A stretch of DNA of 18,938 bases from Verrucomicrobiota bacterium (GCA_003176035.1 PSRL01000194.1:1-18938), one strand, 5' to 3'. Shown: positions 1-7,113, counted from the first letter of the stretch. Numbers and translations: made by a program. Notes: a model not told the origin generated them from the sequence alone.

Positions 1-67
1 TCAAGAGGAATGTTCCAATTATTTTCGTCATGCAGGTTATACTGGAACTACTTAAATGTAAAATGCT

Positions 68-223
68 CTAGTGTCCTGAATCAGGCAATTTTTATAAAAT
101 GATCGAGGGAGTAAAGCAGACGATGGCCAGGATTTGGCCAGCGGATTTTGCCCGGTTAAGGAGTTTAGGGGGCACCCCATACCCCCTTTAGTTTGAGCGC
201 ATATTCCTGATTCAGGACGCTAG
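68..223. mobile_element. MITE-like element 1 (Tc1/mariner-IS630 style)
   Basis: An element of about 150 bp (71-220) has near-perfect terminal inverted repeats. The left end is GTGTCCTGAATCAGG from 71, and the right end read backwards from 220 is GCGTCCTGAATCAGG. Both ends sit in a CTAG tetranucleotide, consistent with duplication of a TA target as made by IS630/Tc1-mariner transposases. The inside has no ORF and contains two further hairpins: TGGCCA at 124-129 with 135-140, and AGGGGG at 167-172 with CCCCCT at 182-187. It would depend on a transposase elsewhere. The repeat and flanks are seen directly; the family is inferred from the target site only. Confidence 0.6.
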
Positions 224-234
224 TCGCTAGTTCT

Positions 235-276
235 CAAAAGGCTCGGCGGAATTCTGTCATCCAATCGAGCCTTTTG
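235..276. terminator. Terminator-like perfect dyad
   Basis: CAAAAGGCTCG (235-245) and CGAGCCTTTTG (266-276) form a perfect 11-bp stem with a 20-nt loop. The GC part is bounded by an A run on one side and a T run on the other, as in a bidirectional intrinsic terminator, although the loop is long and the T run is only four bases. It lies downstream of the CesT gene on the minus strand and may have ended that transcript before the second miniature element came between them. Confidence 0.4.
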
Positions 277-293
277 TGATCATGCGGCTCTTC

Positions 294-474
294 TAGAGAG
301 TTTTTTTATTAAATAGTTAATGTTGTTGCCAGGAATTTTGGCTAAGACGCGCAGCAACAACCGGGCCATATCTTAGTGATACGACCGGTTGGGGCGACAA
401 AGCCTGGAGCAAAAGGCCGGCGACCTCATGGCAATTTCTCGCAACATGTAATTATTTAGTTAATCAATTCTCTA
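294..474. mobile_element. MITE-like or structured inverted-repeat element 2
   Basis: Imperfect terminal inverted repeats of about 32 bp lie at 294-325 and 442-474: TAGAGAGTT... on the left, and TAGAGAATTGATTAACTAAA read backwards on the right. Each starts at a TA dinucleotide, so the element may be 296-472 flanked by a TA duplication. The interior has clear secondary structure. GTTGTTGC (322-329) pairs with GCAACAAC (354-361). The AACCGG at 359-364 and a downstream CCGGTT enclose TATC/GATA. No ORF is present. It could be a non-autonomous transposon or a structured RNA. The dyads are seen directly; the mobile nature is inferred. Confidence 0.42.
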
Positions 475-939
475 AACAAAAGGAAGATGCATCTCTCCGG
501 AGGGGCCGCCCTCGGAGTCTGTAGCTTTGGGTGGGCCAAATTCGCGTCGTCGACAATTGGTGTGCCAGGCCGTCGCCGTCCGCGCGAAATGCTGAAGGAT
601 TTGATCAAAGGTTTCCAAATCCATCCCATTGCCCGAAATGGTCTCCAGAAGAAGAAATTCGTTCGCATTTTCATCGAATGCGAATCGACAGTTGCAAGAA
701 CGATGCAAGGCGTAATCAGCCGCCAATAGGGCCTTCATGAGTTCAGTCTCCATTTGATCAATCGGTGGCAGAGCACTATATACATAGAGCATCTGCCCAT
801 CGCTCGAGAGCTCAAAGTCCAGGTTCACTGTTTCATCCAAGACCACCCGGCAAAGCCCGGCTTCGTCTAATTTCATTTCTGGCAAACCTACCCTCGCTCC
901 AAATTGCCGAATTAATTCTTCAAATGCATTTGTTTCCAT
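472..939 (-). CDS. CesT/Tir-type secretion chaperone
   Basis: The protein has 155 residues from the ATG at 939; an in-frame TTG at 957 would add six. The first ~130 residues follow the CesT pattern: an N-terminal helix (FEELIRQFGARVGLPEMKLDE), an alternating hydrophobic sheet (CRVVLDETVNLDFEL, QMLYVYSALPP), the ELMKALLAADY helix, a second sheet (CRFAFDENANEFLLLETI) and a last helix with the typical FARTATAWH ending. In the family such small acidic proteins bind type III secretion effectors in the cytoplasm as dimers. GAAAGA lies about 5 nt before the ATG, one of few SD-like sites here. The TAG stop coincides with the edge of the inverted-repeat element at 294-474, so the last ~20 residues may be acquired or trimmed. 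No effector or secretion gene is adjacent. Confidence 0.72.
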   Translation of the reverse strand: METNAFEELIRQFGARVGLPEMKLDEAGLCRVVLDETVNLDFELSSDGQMLYVYSALPPIDQMETELMKALLAADYALHRSCNCRFAFDENANEFLLLETISGNGMDLETFDQILQHFARTATAWHTNCRRREFGPPKATDSEGGPSGEMHLPFV

Positions 940-1124
940 CAGATTCTTTCGTTTCAAACGGCGTACGCCGTCATTCTGTTTAGTTTTATGGTGGGTTAAA
1001 CCCTCTTCTCATTGGTGAAAAGGGGTAGTGGTTATTTATTCAATAAATTGCGCAGCGAGCGTTGTGAAAAATGGCTCGCTACACGAAATGTAAAAAGGCG
1101 GAAAGAATACCCATGCCGGGGGGG

Positions 1125-1388
1125 TTATTGAAACCTACCGTCCGCGGCTCTGTCGATCTGCCGTAAAAAGAATTCAGGATTGGCGTAAAAGGTTTTTAGG
1201 CAACCCTTGCAGCAGAACTTTACTTCATGGTCCTTATAATCAACGCTCACCGGCTCTCCCAGAGAGCCGCCAAATTTTTCTCCGGAAACAAGACAATAAT
1301 CGAAGGGATACAGAACTTTGGTCTGATCGGCTTTTGCTAAGAGACTCGCGCAGACCAGGCATAACAGACAGGCAAATTTCCTTCTCAT
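1125..1388 (-). CDS. Secreted TRASH/YHS-like metal-binding protein
   Basis: This small protein (87 residues) has a Sec-type signal peptide: MRRK, a hydrophobic core rich in Leu and Cys, and a likely cut after AKA at residue 20. The mature part has Cys32 in YCLVSGEKFGG, then VKFCCKGCLKTF with Cys59, Cys60 and Cys63, and the ending NPEFFLRQI. This spacing is that of TRASH/YHS-type domains, which bind soft metals such as copper in other proteins. It would act in the periplasm or at the outer face. The gene begins 26 bp after the stop of the SufR-like regulator on the same strand, which suggests one transcript and a metal- or redox-linked role. The metal is not known. Confidence 0.65.
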   Translation of the reverse strand: MRRKFACLLCLVCASLLAKADQTKVLYPFDYCLVSGEKFGGSLGEPVSVDYKDHEVKFCCKGCLKTFYANPEFFLRQIDRAADGRFQ

Positions 1389-1414
1389 AGTCTATGGGCT
1401 TCCGTCTCCTGTCC

Positions 1415-2047
1415 TTACCAGATAATGCGAAAAACACACTCATAGACTCCGGAAACTTTTCGAAACTCTCGAAAGACCCTTCCTTCCAGCACCTTTTCAA
1501 ACATCCCACGTTCCATTTGTTGAGCCTCCGGCCAAATTTCAAAAATCGTAGAGATCGGGGTGTGCCGTTCAATGATTTTAAATTCATCACCGGCTTGGAA
1601 TTCGGTCACATACCCTTCGCGTTCTCGAAGTTTAGTCAGGGTCATAGCGCGTTCCTGTTGTTTGAGTTCTCCTAATTTTTGCCGATACTCAGCGGTCTTT
1701 TGCTGAAAAAAAAGTAACAGCAACTTGCCGGGCGCGGTAGGACCAAATAACAGACGAGCACTTTCCAGGAGCGAAATGGAAAATTCATTACTTTCCAGCG
1801 GAAACAGCTCGTGCGCTTTGGAACTGAGCCGATATAACAATTCCGGACGCCCTATGGCTTTTCGGTTCTTCCCTGTATCCAAATAACCTTGCCGGTGAAG
1901 TTCGATACAATGCTGTTTTACCCCCATATAACTCATACCAAGTCGGCTTGCCAAATCCTTGACACAAAGTTCTCCAGCCTTTTTTAGTTGGCGCACAATT
2001 ACCAGTCGCTGATTCTTGCCAATTTCTTCGATCAAGCCTTGCTTCAT
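1415..2047 (-). CDS. SufR/COG2345-like wHTH transcriptional regulator
   Basis: The protein has 210 residues. Residues ~10-75 form a winged helix-turn-helix: QRLVIVRQLKKAGELCVKDLASRLGMSYMGVKQHCIEL, then a wing with GRPELLYRL. The middle is a helical dimerisation region (KTAEYRQKLGELKQQERAMTL), and the end VYECVFRI matches the usual close of this family. The family includes SufR, a repressor that senses iron-sulfur clusters. Only three Cys are visible (28, 47, 204), and a paired Cys motif in the C-terminal domain is not obvious, so cluster binding is uncertain. It lies just before the TRASH-like gene and probably controls it. A TATAAT -10 box sits inside a dyad upstream. Confidence 0.68.
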   Translation of the reverse strand: MKQGLIEEIGKNQRLVIVRQLKKAGELCVKDLASRLGMSYMGVKQHCIELHRQGYLDTGKNRKAIGRPELLYRLSSKAHELFPLESNEFSISLLESARLLFGPTAPGKLLLLFFQQKTAEYRQKLGELKQQERAMTLTKLREREGYVTEFQAGDEFKIIERHTPISTIFEIWPEAQQMERGMFEKVLEGRVFREFRKVSGVYECVFRIIW

Positions 2048-2078
2048 GCAATATTACGAATGGGTGAGGATTTCACAC

Positions 2079-2092
2079 ATTATACGGATAAT
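2079..2092 (-). promoter_or_regulatory. -10 box within a dyad, promoter of the SufR-like gene
   Basis: Read on the minus strand, TATAAT occupies 2084-2079, about 32 bp before the ATG at 2047. It is part of the dyad ATTAT-N4-ATAAT (2079-2092). No good -35 box is seen 16-18 bp upstream, which would fit a promoter controlled by a bound regulator, possibly the gene's own product. The rest of the 2048-2313 gap shows no gene. Confidence 0.38.
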
Positions 2093-2313
2093 AAAATATT
2101 GGACAGTCTCTTAGAAACCCTCAATTGTAAATTATGCCTTTTTGAACTATGTCGAAACCCCGCGTTGCCAGAAATTTTGGAACCAGACAGGCAACTCTGG
2201 GGATGCCGCTCGCGGAGTTCCTCAGAGGGCGACGTGACCAGAAACCAAACGCACCAAATTCGGAAGTGTTTTAGAGGTGTTTCGCGTTGACTTGCGGAAG
2301 GCTTCGGGCCTGC

Positions 2314-2907
2314 TCAACAACTTAAATACCTACGAACGTGATGCTTTAATTCTTCTCGGGCACGGAAGAGCATGCTTTTTACCGCCGGCAACGACGTCCC
2401 TAAAATCTGAGCAATGTCTTCGTATGGCAGCTCTTCATAGCGGCGCAAAACTAATGCCAACCGCTGCGGCTTGGGCAAGCGCTCAATAGCCGCTTGAATC
2501 ATTTCTTGCATTTCCCAATCCAAAATTTTTTGGGCCGGAGAAAGAACACTCACGTCCTCCAAGGGTTGCATCGTTTGCTCCATTTCCGCTCCACCGGCTA
2601 CCAACTTACAACGCTGCCGTCGACGTATCTCATTAAAGGTTAAATTTCGTGTGATAGTGAGTAACCAACTCGTAAATCGAGCAGTGGGTACATAGCGTTT
2701 AGCGGATTTCCAGACTCGCACGAATACCTGTTGCGCTAAGTCCTCCGCCTCGCTTTCGTCACCTAGCATCTGCACCACTATGCCGATCACCCGTGTCTGA
2801 TGCCGCTCGATCAAGGCCTGAAGGCATTCTTCATGACCCGCCTGAACGCCGGTCATCAACTCGGTATCCGAAATCTCATCTGGCTGGCTTGTGTTTAGGG
2901 GGGGCAC
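2314..2907 (-). CDS. ECF (sigma-70 family) RNA polymerase sigma factor
   Basis: The protein has 197 residues. Region 2 is clear: LIERHQTRVIGIVVQMLGD, then DLAQQVFVRVWKSA and FTSWLLTITRNLTFNEIRRRQR. Region 4 is also clear: ERLPKPQRLALVLRRYEELPYEDIAQILG followed by SLPAVKSMLFRAREEL, the DNA-recognition helix. Region 3 is absent, so it belongs to the ECF group and would direct RNA polymerase to a small set of stress or envelope promoters. The start is a GTG at 2907, and no in-frame ATG lies nearby upstream. It begins 37 bp after the trmB stop on the same strand. No anti-sigma gene follows: the next 266 bp are non-coding. Confidence 0.88.
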   Translation of the reverse strand: MPPLNTSQPDEISDTELMTGVQAGHEECLQALIERHQTRVIGIVVQMLGDESEAEDLAQQVFVRVWKSAKRYVPTARFTSWLLTITRNLTFNEIRRRQRCKLVAGGAEMEQTMQPLEDVSVLSPAQKILDWEMQEMIQAAIERLPKPQRLALVLRRYEELPYEDIAQILGTSLPAVKSMLFRAREELKHHVRRYLSC

Positions 2908-2944
2908 ACAATGTGAGAGGGTGTTTATTGAGAAAACATCGTTC

Positions 2945-3508
2945 TTAGAAGGAATGACGGACTTTCTTGAGTGCTAAGCAATAAACCATAACTCCGGATA
3001 GGGCAAAACGTTTTTGAAATTCCGTCATCGGATATTCTTCACGATGGTCCCACTCCACCTCAGTAAGTTCATTACAGACCCATGCCGCAGCCCGCATAAC
3101 TGAAAAATAGCCCGAATGGTCTGTCATCAATCGGAGTCGACCGGATGAATTGAGGAGTTGCGCGCATTCTTGCAGAAATGCCGGAGAAATCAATCGGCGG
3201 TTATGATGGCGCCGCTTGGGCCAGGGATCAGGAAAAGAAATATGAATGGTGTCAATTCTCGCTTTGGGAAGCAGAGATTTTACTGCTTGCCGAGAATCGA
3301 CTTGCCAGGCCATCGCATTCTCCAGAGAAGCTACACGGCGAATCGTTTTTTCGTAACGCAATTTTAAACGCTCCACTCCGAGAAAAAAACGATTGGGATA
3401 CAATCGTGCCATGGCTTCTAAAAAGTGGCCCCGGGCGCAACCGAGATCCACCTCAATGGGCATTCCAATAGCAGATAAATTCCAATCTGGATCAGCGCAG
3501 GGCTCCAT
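2945..3508 (-). CDS. trmB: tRNA (guanine-N7-)-methyltransferase TrmB
   Basis: This enzyme makes m7G at position 46 of tRNA with S-adenosylmethionine. The protein has 187 residues. The SAM-binding motif EVDLGCARGHFL lies at 19-30 and the family signature SFPDPWPKRRHHNRRL at 91-106. TEFQKRF (162-168) matches the tRNA-binding end. It is shorter than many homologues because the N-terminal extension before the SAM motif is small. The ATG at 3508 overlaps the end of the glycosyltransferase gene by 17 bp, so the two are translationally linked. The pairing with a sugar transferase has no obvious metabolic reason and is probably just operon sharing. Confidence 0.93.
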   Translation of the reverse strand: MEPCADPDWNLSAIGMPIEVDLGCARGHFLEAMARLYPNRFFLGVERLKLRYEKTIRRVASLENAMAWQVDSRQAVKSLLPKARIDTIHISFPDPWPKRRHHNRRLISPAFLQECAQLLNSSGRLRLMTDHSGYFSVMRAAAWVCNELTEVEWDHREEYPMTEFQKRFALSGVMVYCLALKKVRHSF

Positions 3509-4808
3509 AACGAGTAAAAAGCGATCTGAGTGAACTCACCGTCGCTGAGATATCAAACTTACTCTGGGCTACTATTCGACCTCGTTCCCCCATTTTTATT
3601 GCGGTTTGGGGGTTCCGTAAGAGGGTGCGTAAGGAGGAAGCCAGTGCGTTGCAGTCCCCTTCAGCAACCAAATAACCGGTTTCTCCATGTATCACCATTT
3701 CGGGAATACCCGCGACATGAGTCGAAACTACGGGCACCGAGGCTGTCATCGCCTCTACGATCACCGTCGGTAAATTGTCCATTCCACCGTCACTTGCTGT
3801 TTTGCAAGCCAGAACAAAAATAGAGGCGCTACTCAATAAATCCGCTATTTCATTTTCTGTCTTCGGCCCCACGATGAGGACTTTTCCTTCCAGACCAGCT
3901 GCTCGCACTTCTTTTTTCAGATCATTCTCCAGGGCACCCTGTCCAACGATCAAGCACTCGAATGCTTCGTCCTTCAGAATGGCGCATGCCTTGATCAAAT
4001 CAAAAAACCCCTTCTTTTCAATATATCGTCCGATTGAAAGGATTCTCGGCGGATGGGAAGCGGCCCTTTTACGCACAAATCGATCCAATGAAATTCCATT
4101 ATACACTCGATGAATTCGGTCGCGATAGCTTGGGAAGCGCGTTGCCAGCCAATTTACGCTAAAGTCAGTTTCCATAATTACGAATTCTGCTTCGCCAATG
4201 AGATCATCCAGATGTTTTTTATCGGAGTTGACCCAAAAATCATTGGCGTGTGCGGTAAAGCTGTACCGAATTCCCGCTGTCTTTTTTAACCAGTATGCCG
4301 TGCGAGCAGCTACCCCCGCAAAATGCGCATGCACGTGTCGCACTCCAATTTTTTCCAGAATGGGCCTTATCCAAGTAACCTCCTCAGCGCGTTTTTTGTC
4401 CCGGCCCCAATGCCCTTCCAACCAGACCTGGAGGGAGCGAATTTCCGCTCTTTTTTCAGGACCGCTTTTTTTCACCCACCGTCTAATATCTTTTGGAAAA
4501 TAAGTGGTGAGTCCCTCAAGCTGCGCAGGAAAATTTTGCGGTGAATCATTTTCTTGCAGCCACATCGCAAAGATCGGAAAACGCAAGCCTTGATTCAGCA
4601 TTTCATTCACCTCTCTAAAGCAAAATGTCTGGGTAAATGAAGGAAAAGTCTCGAAAAGATAAGCAAAACCGTGGGGAGCGGGAGGAAGGGTTGCGTGACT
4701 GGCTTCGGGGACGCTTTTTTTCGCGAGTTTTTTTTGGGAGGTGAAAACCTCTCGGATTCGACTAATTTTGATAAGATCTCTCAGTTTCATCGACCGCAGT
4801 TGCGTCAT
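3492..4808 (-). CDS. GT4-family glycosyltransferase (WcaL-like)
   Basis: The protein has 438 residues; an ATG at residue 7 is an alternative start. The N-terminal Rossmann half begins near 47 (FAYLFETFPSFTQTF) and includes HVHAHFAG (158-165) and SFTAHANDFW. The C-terminal half has VYNGISLDRF (235-244), ILSIGRYIEKKGF (256-268) and the nucleotide-sugar site SDGGMDNLPTVIVEAM (339-354), where Asp stands for the first Glu of the EX7E motif, as in colanic-acid type enzymes. It should move a sugar from a nucleotide donor to a surface polysaccharide or lipid at the inner membrane. Donor and acceptor cannot be read from sequence. The gene follows clpX after 137 bp and overlaps trmB. Confidence 0.87.
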   Translation of the reverse strand: MTQLRSMKLRDLIKISRIREVFTSQKKLAKKSVPEASHATLPPAPHGFAYLFETFPSFTQTFCFREVNEMLNQGLRFPIFAMWLQENDSPQNFPAQLEGLTTYFPKDIRRWVKKSGPEKRAEIRSLQVWLEGHWGRDKKRAEEVTWIRPILEKIGVRHVHAHFAGVAARTAYWLKKTAGIRYSFTAHANDFWVNSDKKHLDDLIGEAEFVIMETDFSVNWLATRFPSYRDRIHRVYNGISLDRFVRKRAASHPPRILSIGRYIEKKGFFDLIKACAILKDEAFECLIVGQGALENDLKKEVRAAGLEGKVLIVGPKTENEIADLLSSASIFVLACKTASDGGMDNLPTVIVEAMTASVPVVSTHVAGIPEMVIHGETGYLVAEGDCNALASSLRTLLRNPQTAIKMGERGRIVAQSKFDISATVSSLRSLFTRYGALR

Positions 4809-4945
4809 TTTTTGATGGATGTGCAGTATGGCATCTTTAACGACAGTAGCTTAAAAATATTGAGACAGGCGAGAGAGAAAAAGGTGCAGAGATCCCATGA
4901 CAGACCCCGCTGTTTACAGGGGCAACCGAGAGTTGCACAAATGAG

Positions 4946-6220
4946 CTAGGCGGCGTCCTTATCTTGTTTACGACGGATTAAGGGTTCTTTTTTACCTTCT
5001 ACTACCGCTCGATTGATGGTAATCTCAGCAATGTCGTTCCTACTGGGAATTTCGTACATTATATTCAACATAATGCTCTCTAACATGGAACGTAGCGCTC
5101 TGGCGCCGGTACCCTTCTTAAGAGCTTCGGCTGCCAAAGCGCGCACAGCATCCTTCGTAAAATTGAGACCGACTCCATCCAAGGCTAGCAGTTTTTTATA
5201 TTGTTTGGACATCGCATTCCGCGGATCCAGTAAAATCTGACAGAGGTCGTTTTCCGTAAGAGACTTCAATGGCGCCACGATGGGGAGACGTCCAATAAAT
5301 TCGGGAATCAGGCCAAATGCTAATAAATCCTCCGGTTCGATTCCTTCCAGATCTTTATAGGAATCGTGAACCTCTTTTTCCTTCGGAAATCGAAATCCTA
5401 TCGATTTACTGCCCACTCGTCGTTGAATGATTTTGTCCAGACCTACAAAGGCTCCCCCACAAATAAAGAGGATACGCTCAGTATTGACGGGGATATACTC
5501 CTGGTGAGGATGTTTGCGTCCTCCTTGAGGAGGCACATTGCAAATGGTGCCCTCCAGAATTTTCAGTAAAGCCTGTTGTACCCCTTCTCCGGACACATCC
5601 CGCGTAATGCTGACATTATCCGTTTTGCGTCCAATCTTATCGATTTCGTCAATATAAACGATCCCTATCTCCGCACGTTTCACATCATAATCAGCGTTTT
5701 GTAGGAGCCGTAGAATAATATTTTCCACATCTTCCCCCACGTAACCCGCTTCTGTAATGGTCGTAGCGTCAGCCATACAAAATGGAACATCCAAAATGCG
5801 CGCTAATGTCTGCGCCAATAGTGTCTTGCCGGAGCCGGATGGGCCCACAAGAAGAATATTGCTTTTTTCGATTTCCACATCGGCAAGGGGGTCCATCGAA
5901 ATCGTTGCCGAGGATTGACTGGAGGTCGCCAATAGGACCCGTTTGTAATGATTGTGAACAGCTACAGCAAGCGTCCGTTTTGCGAGATCCTGTCCGATAA
6001 CGTACTGGTCCAACGCATGTTTGATATCTATAGGCTTTAGGATGGGAGCCTTCGATTTTTGGCGATGAGAATCCTCTCCCAATTCTTTTTCTAGGATTCC
6101 CTTGCAAACCCCAATACAGTTATCGCAAATGTAGACACCAGGCCCCGCAATTAGCTTGCGCACTTCCGAATGACTTTTGCCACAGAAGGAGCACATCGCT
6201 AAATTGTTCGGGCGGGCCAT
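4946..6220 (-). CDS. clpX: ATP-dependent Clp protease ATP-binding subunit ClpX
   Basis: ClpX is the AAA+ unfoldase that feeds tagged proteins to ClpP. The protein has 424 residues, the usual length. The N-terminal zinc finger has Cys10, Cys13, Cys32 and Cys35. Walker A GPSGSGKT is at 126-133, the pore loop GYVG at 159-162 and Walker B IVYIDEID at 187-194. The RRVGSKSIGF segment carries the IGF loop (274-276) that docks on ClpP, and GTGARALRSM is the sensor 2 helix. All functional motifs are intact. It follows clpP by 158 bp and may have its own promoter in that gap. AGAGAG a few bases before the ATG is one of the few SD-like sequences in the window. Confidence 0.98.
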   Translation of the reverse strand: MARPNNLAMCSFCGKSHSEVRKLIAGPGVYICDNCIGVCKGILEKELGEDSHRQKSKAPILKPIDIKHALDQYVIGQDLAKRTLAVAVHNHYKRVLLATSSQSSATISMDPLADVEIEKSNILLVGPSGSGKTLLAQTLARILDVPFCMADATTITEAGYVGEDVENIILRLLQNADYDVKRAEIGIVYIDEIDKIGRKTDNVSITRDVSGEGVQQALLKILEGTICNVPPQGGRKHPHQEYIPVNTERILFICGGAFVGLDKIIQRRVGSKSIGFRFPKEKEVHDSYKDLEGIEPEDLLAFGLIPEFIGRLPIVAPLKSLTENDLCQILLDPRNAMSKQYKKLLALDGVGLNFTKDAVRALAAEALKKGTGARALRSMLESIMLNIMYEIPSRNDIAEITINRAVVEGKKEPLIRRKQDKDAA

Positions 6221-6237
6221 GATCTCTCTTGGTAATT

Positions 6238-6267
6238 AATATAGTAAGGACTCTCTACAAACTGCAA
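6238..6267 (-). promoter_or_regulatory. Candidate sigma-70 promoter for clpX
   Basis: On the minus strand TTGCAG (6267-6262) and TATATT (6243-6238) are 18 bp apart, 4/6 and 5/6 matches to the vegetative consensus. The expected start point near 6231 leaves a leader of about 11 nt before the clpX ATG. This would allow clpX to be expressed apart from tig-clpP. Confidence 0.36.
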
Positions 6268-6343
6268 AGAAAGAGACCCCCTTGCCTTAGCGTCTCCCTA
6301 TTTGTAAAGAGGATGCCTTAATTTAGCACAAGAGTAAAGCTCA

Positions 6344-6363
6344 AGCTGCGATAGTGCGCAGCT
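6344..6363 (-). terminator. Hairpin after clpP, weak terminator
   Basis: AGCTGCG (6344-6350) and CGCAGCT (6357-6363) form a perfect 7-bp stem with a 6-nt loop, 15 bp beyond the clpP stop. On the minus strand it is followed by a mixed T-rich stretch without a true T run. It could attenuate read-through into clpX. Confidence 0.32.
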
Positions 6364-6378
6364 CAAATTCCAAAAGTC

Positions 6379-7074
6379 CTAACTTGCCGGTTTTTCAGCC
6401 GGTGGGTTGGGTTCTTCCCCCTGAGATTTGATCTCCTTATCCTTACCATCAGGTTCTTTGGATTCTTTGGATTCTTTCAGGGTATGAATCACTTCATCTA
6501 CTAAGCCATAGTCTTTGGCTTCCTGAGCCGTCATATAATAATCCCGATCGGCGTCTTTTTCGACGATCTCAATGGGCTTGCCGGTGTGATGAGAGAGAAT
6601 TTTATTCAAGCGTTTCTTAAGCTTGAACATAAATTCCACTTGGCGCTCCACATCGCTCGCCTGCCCCTGCGCGCCACCGGATACCTGATGGATCATGATA
6701 TCAGAATTTGGTAATGCATAGCGCTTTCCTTTGGCTCCTGCCGCCAGGAGGACTGCTCCCATACTTGCTGCGATGCCCATGCAATAGGTGGTGACATCGC
6801 ATGTCACAAATTGCATGGTATCATAAATCGCTAGTCCGGCGGTGACTGCTCCGCCCGGGGAGTTGATGTAAAGACTAATATCTTTTTTACCGTCCTCCAT
6901 TTGGAGGAATAGCATTTGAGCAATCACCAAATTTGCAACGTTGTCGTCGATTGGCGTTCCAATGAATATGATCCGATCTTTCAACAGACGGGAATAGATA
7001 TCGTAGCTGCGCTCTCCTCTTCCGGTCTGTTCTACAACGATAGGGACGAGCATATTTTGAGGCGGTTGGTACAT
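6379..7074 (-). CDS. clpP: ATP-dependent Clp protease proteolytic subunit ClpP
   Basis: ClpP is the serine protease that forms the barrel of the ClpXP complex. The protein has 231 residues. The catalytic triad is complete with normal spacing: Ser104 in GIAASMGA, His129 in IMIHQ and Asp178 in DADRDYY. NSPGGAVTAGLAIYDTM is typical of the family. It is longer than the usual ~195-205 residues because of a charged, Pro-rich tail of about 35 residues after VDEVIHTL, including the short repeat KESKESKE encoded by a repeated AAAGAATCC. The tail would hang outside the ring. The gene lies 39 bp after tig, so co-transcription is likely. Confidence 0.97.
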   Translation of the reverse strand: MYQPPQNMLVPIVVEQTGRGERSYDIYSRLLKDRIIFIGTPIDDNVANLVIAQMLFLQMEDGKKDISLYINSPGGAVTAGLAIYDTMQFVTCDVTTYCMGIAASMGAVLLAAGAKGKRYALPNSDIMIHQVSGGAQGQASDVERQVEFMFKLKKRLNKILSHHTGKPIEIVEKDADRDYYMTAQEAKDYGLVDEVIHTLKESKESKEPDGKDKEIKSQGEEPNPPAEKPAS

Positions 7075-7113
7075 GAAAGTAAGAATTTGGTTTTGAGTGA
7101 TCGTACGGCTCGG

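Noticed and set aside
390..432. GGGGCGACAAAGCC followed by GGAGCAAAAGGCC resembles part of a cyclic-di-GMP-I riboswitch.
   Set aside because: The other conserved parts (GGCAAACC-type segment and tetraloop receptor) are not seen, and no plus-strand gene follows.
487..729. Plus-strand ORF of 80 codons over the CesT gene.
   Set aside because: It is a shadow of the minus-strand chaperone gene and shows no protein-like pattern.
4880..4945. Small hairpins (GCAAC/GTTGC and CCCC/GGGG) just after clpX as a terminator.
   Set aside because: Neither is followed by a T run on the minus strand, and the stems are only 4-6 bp.
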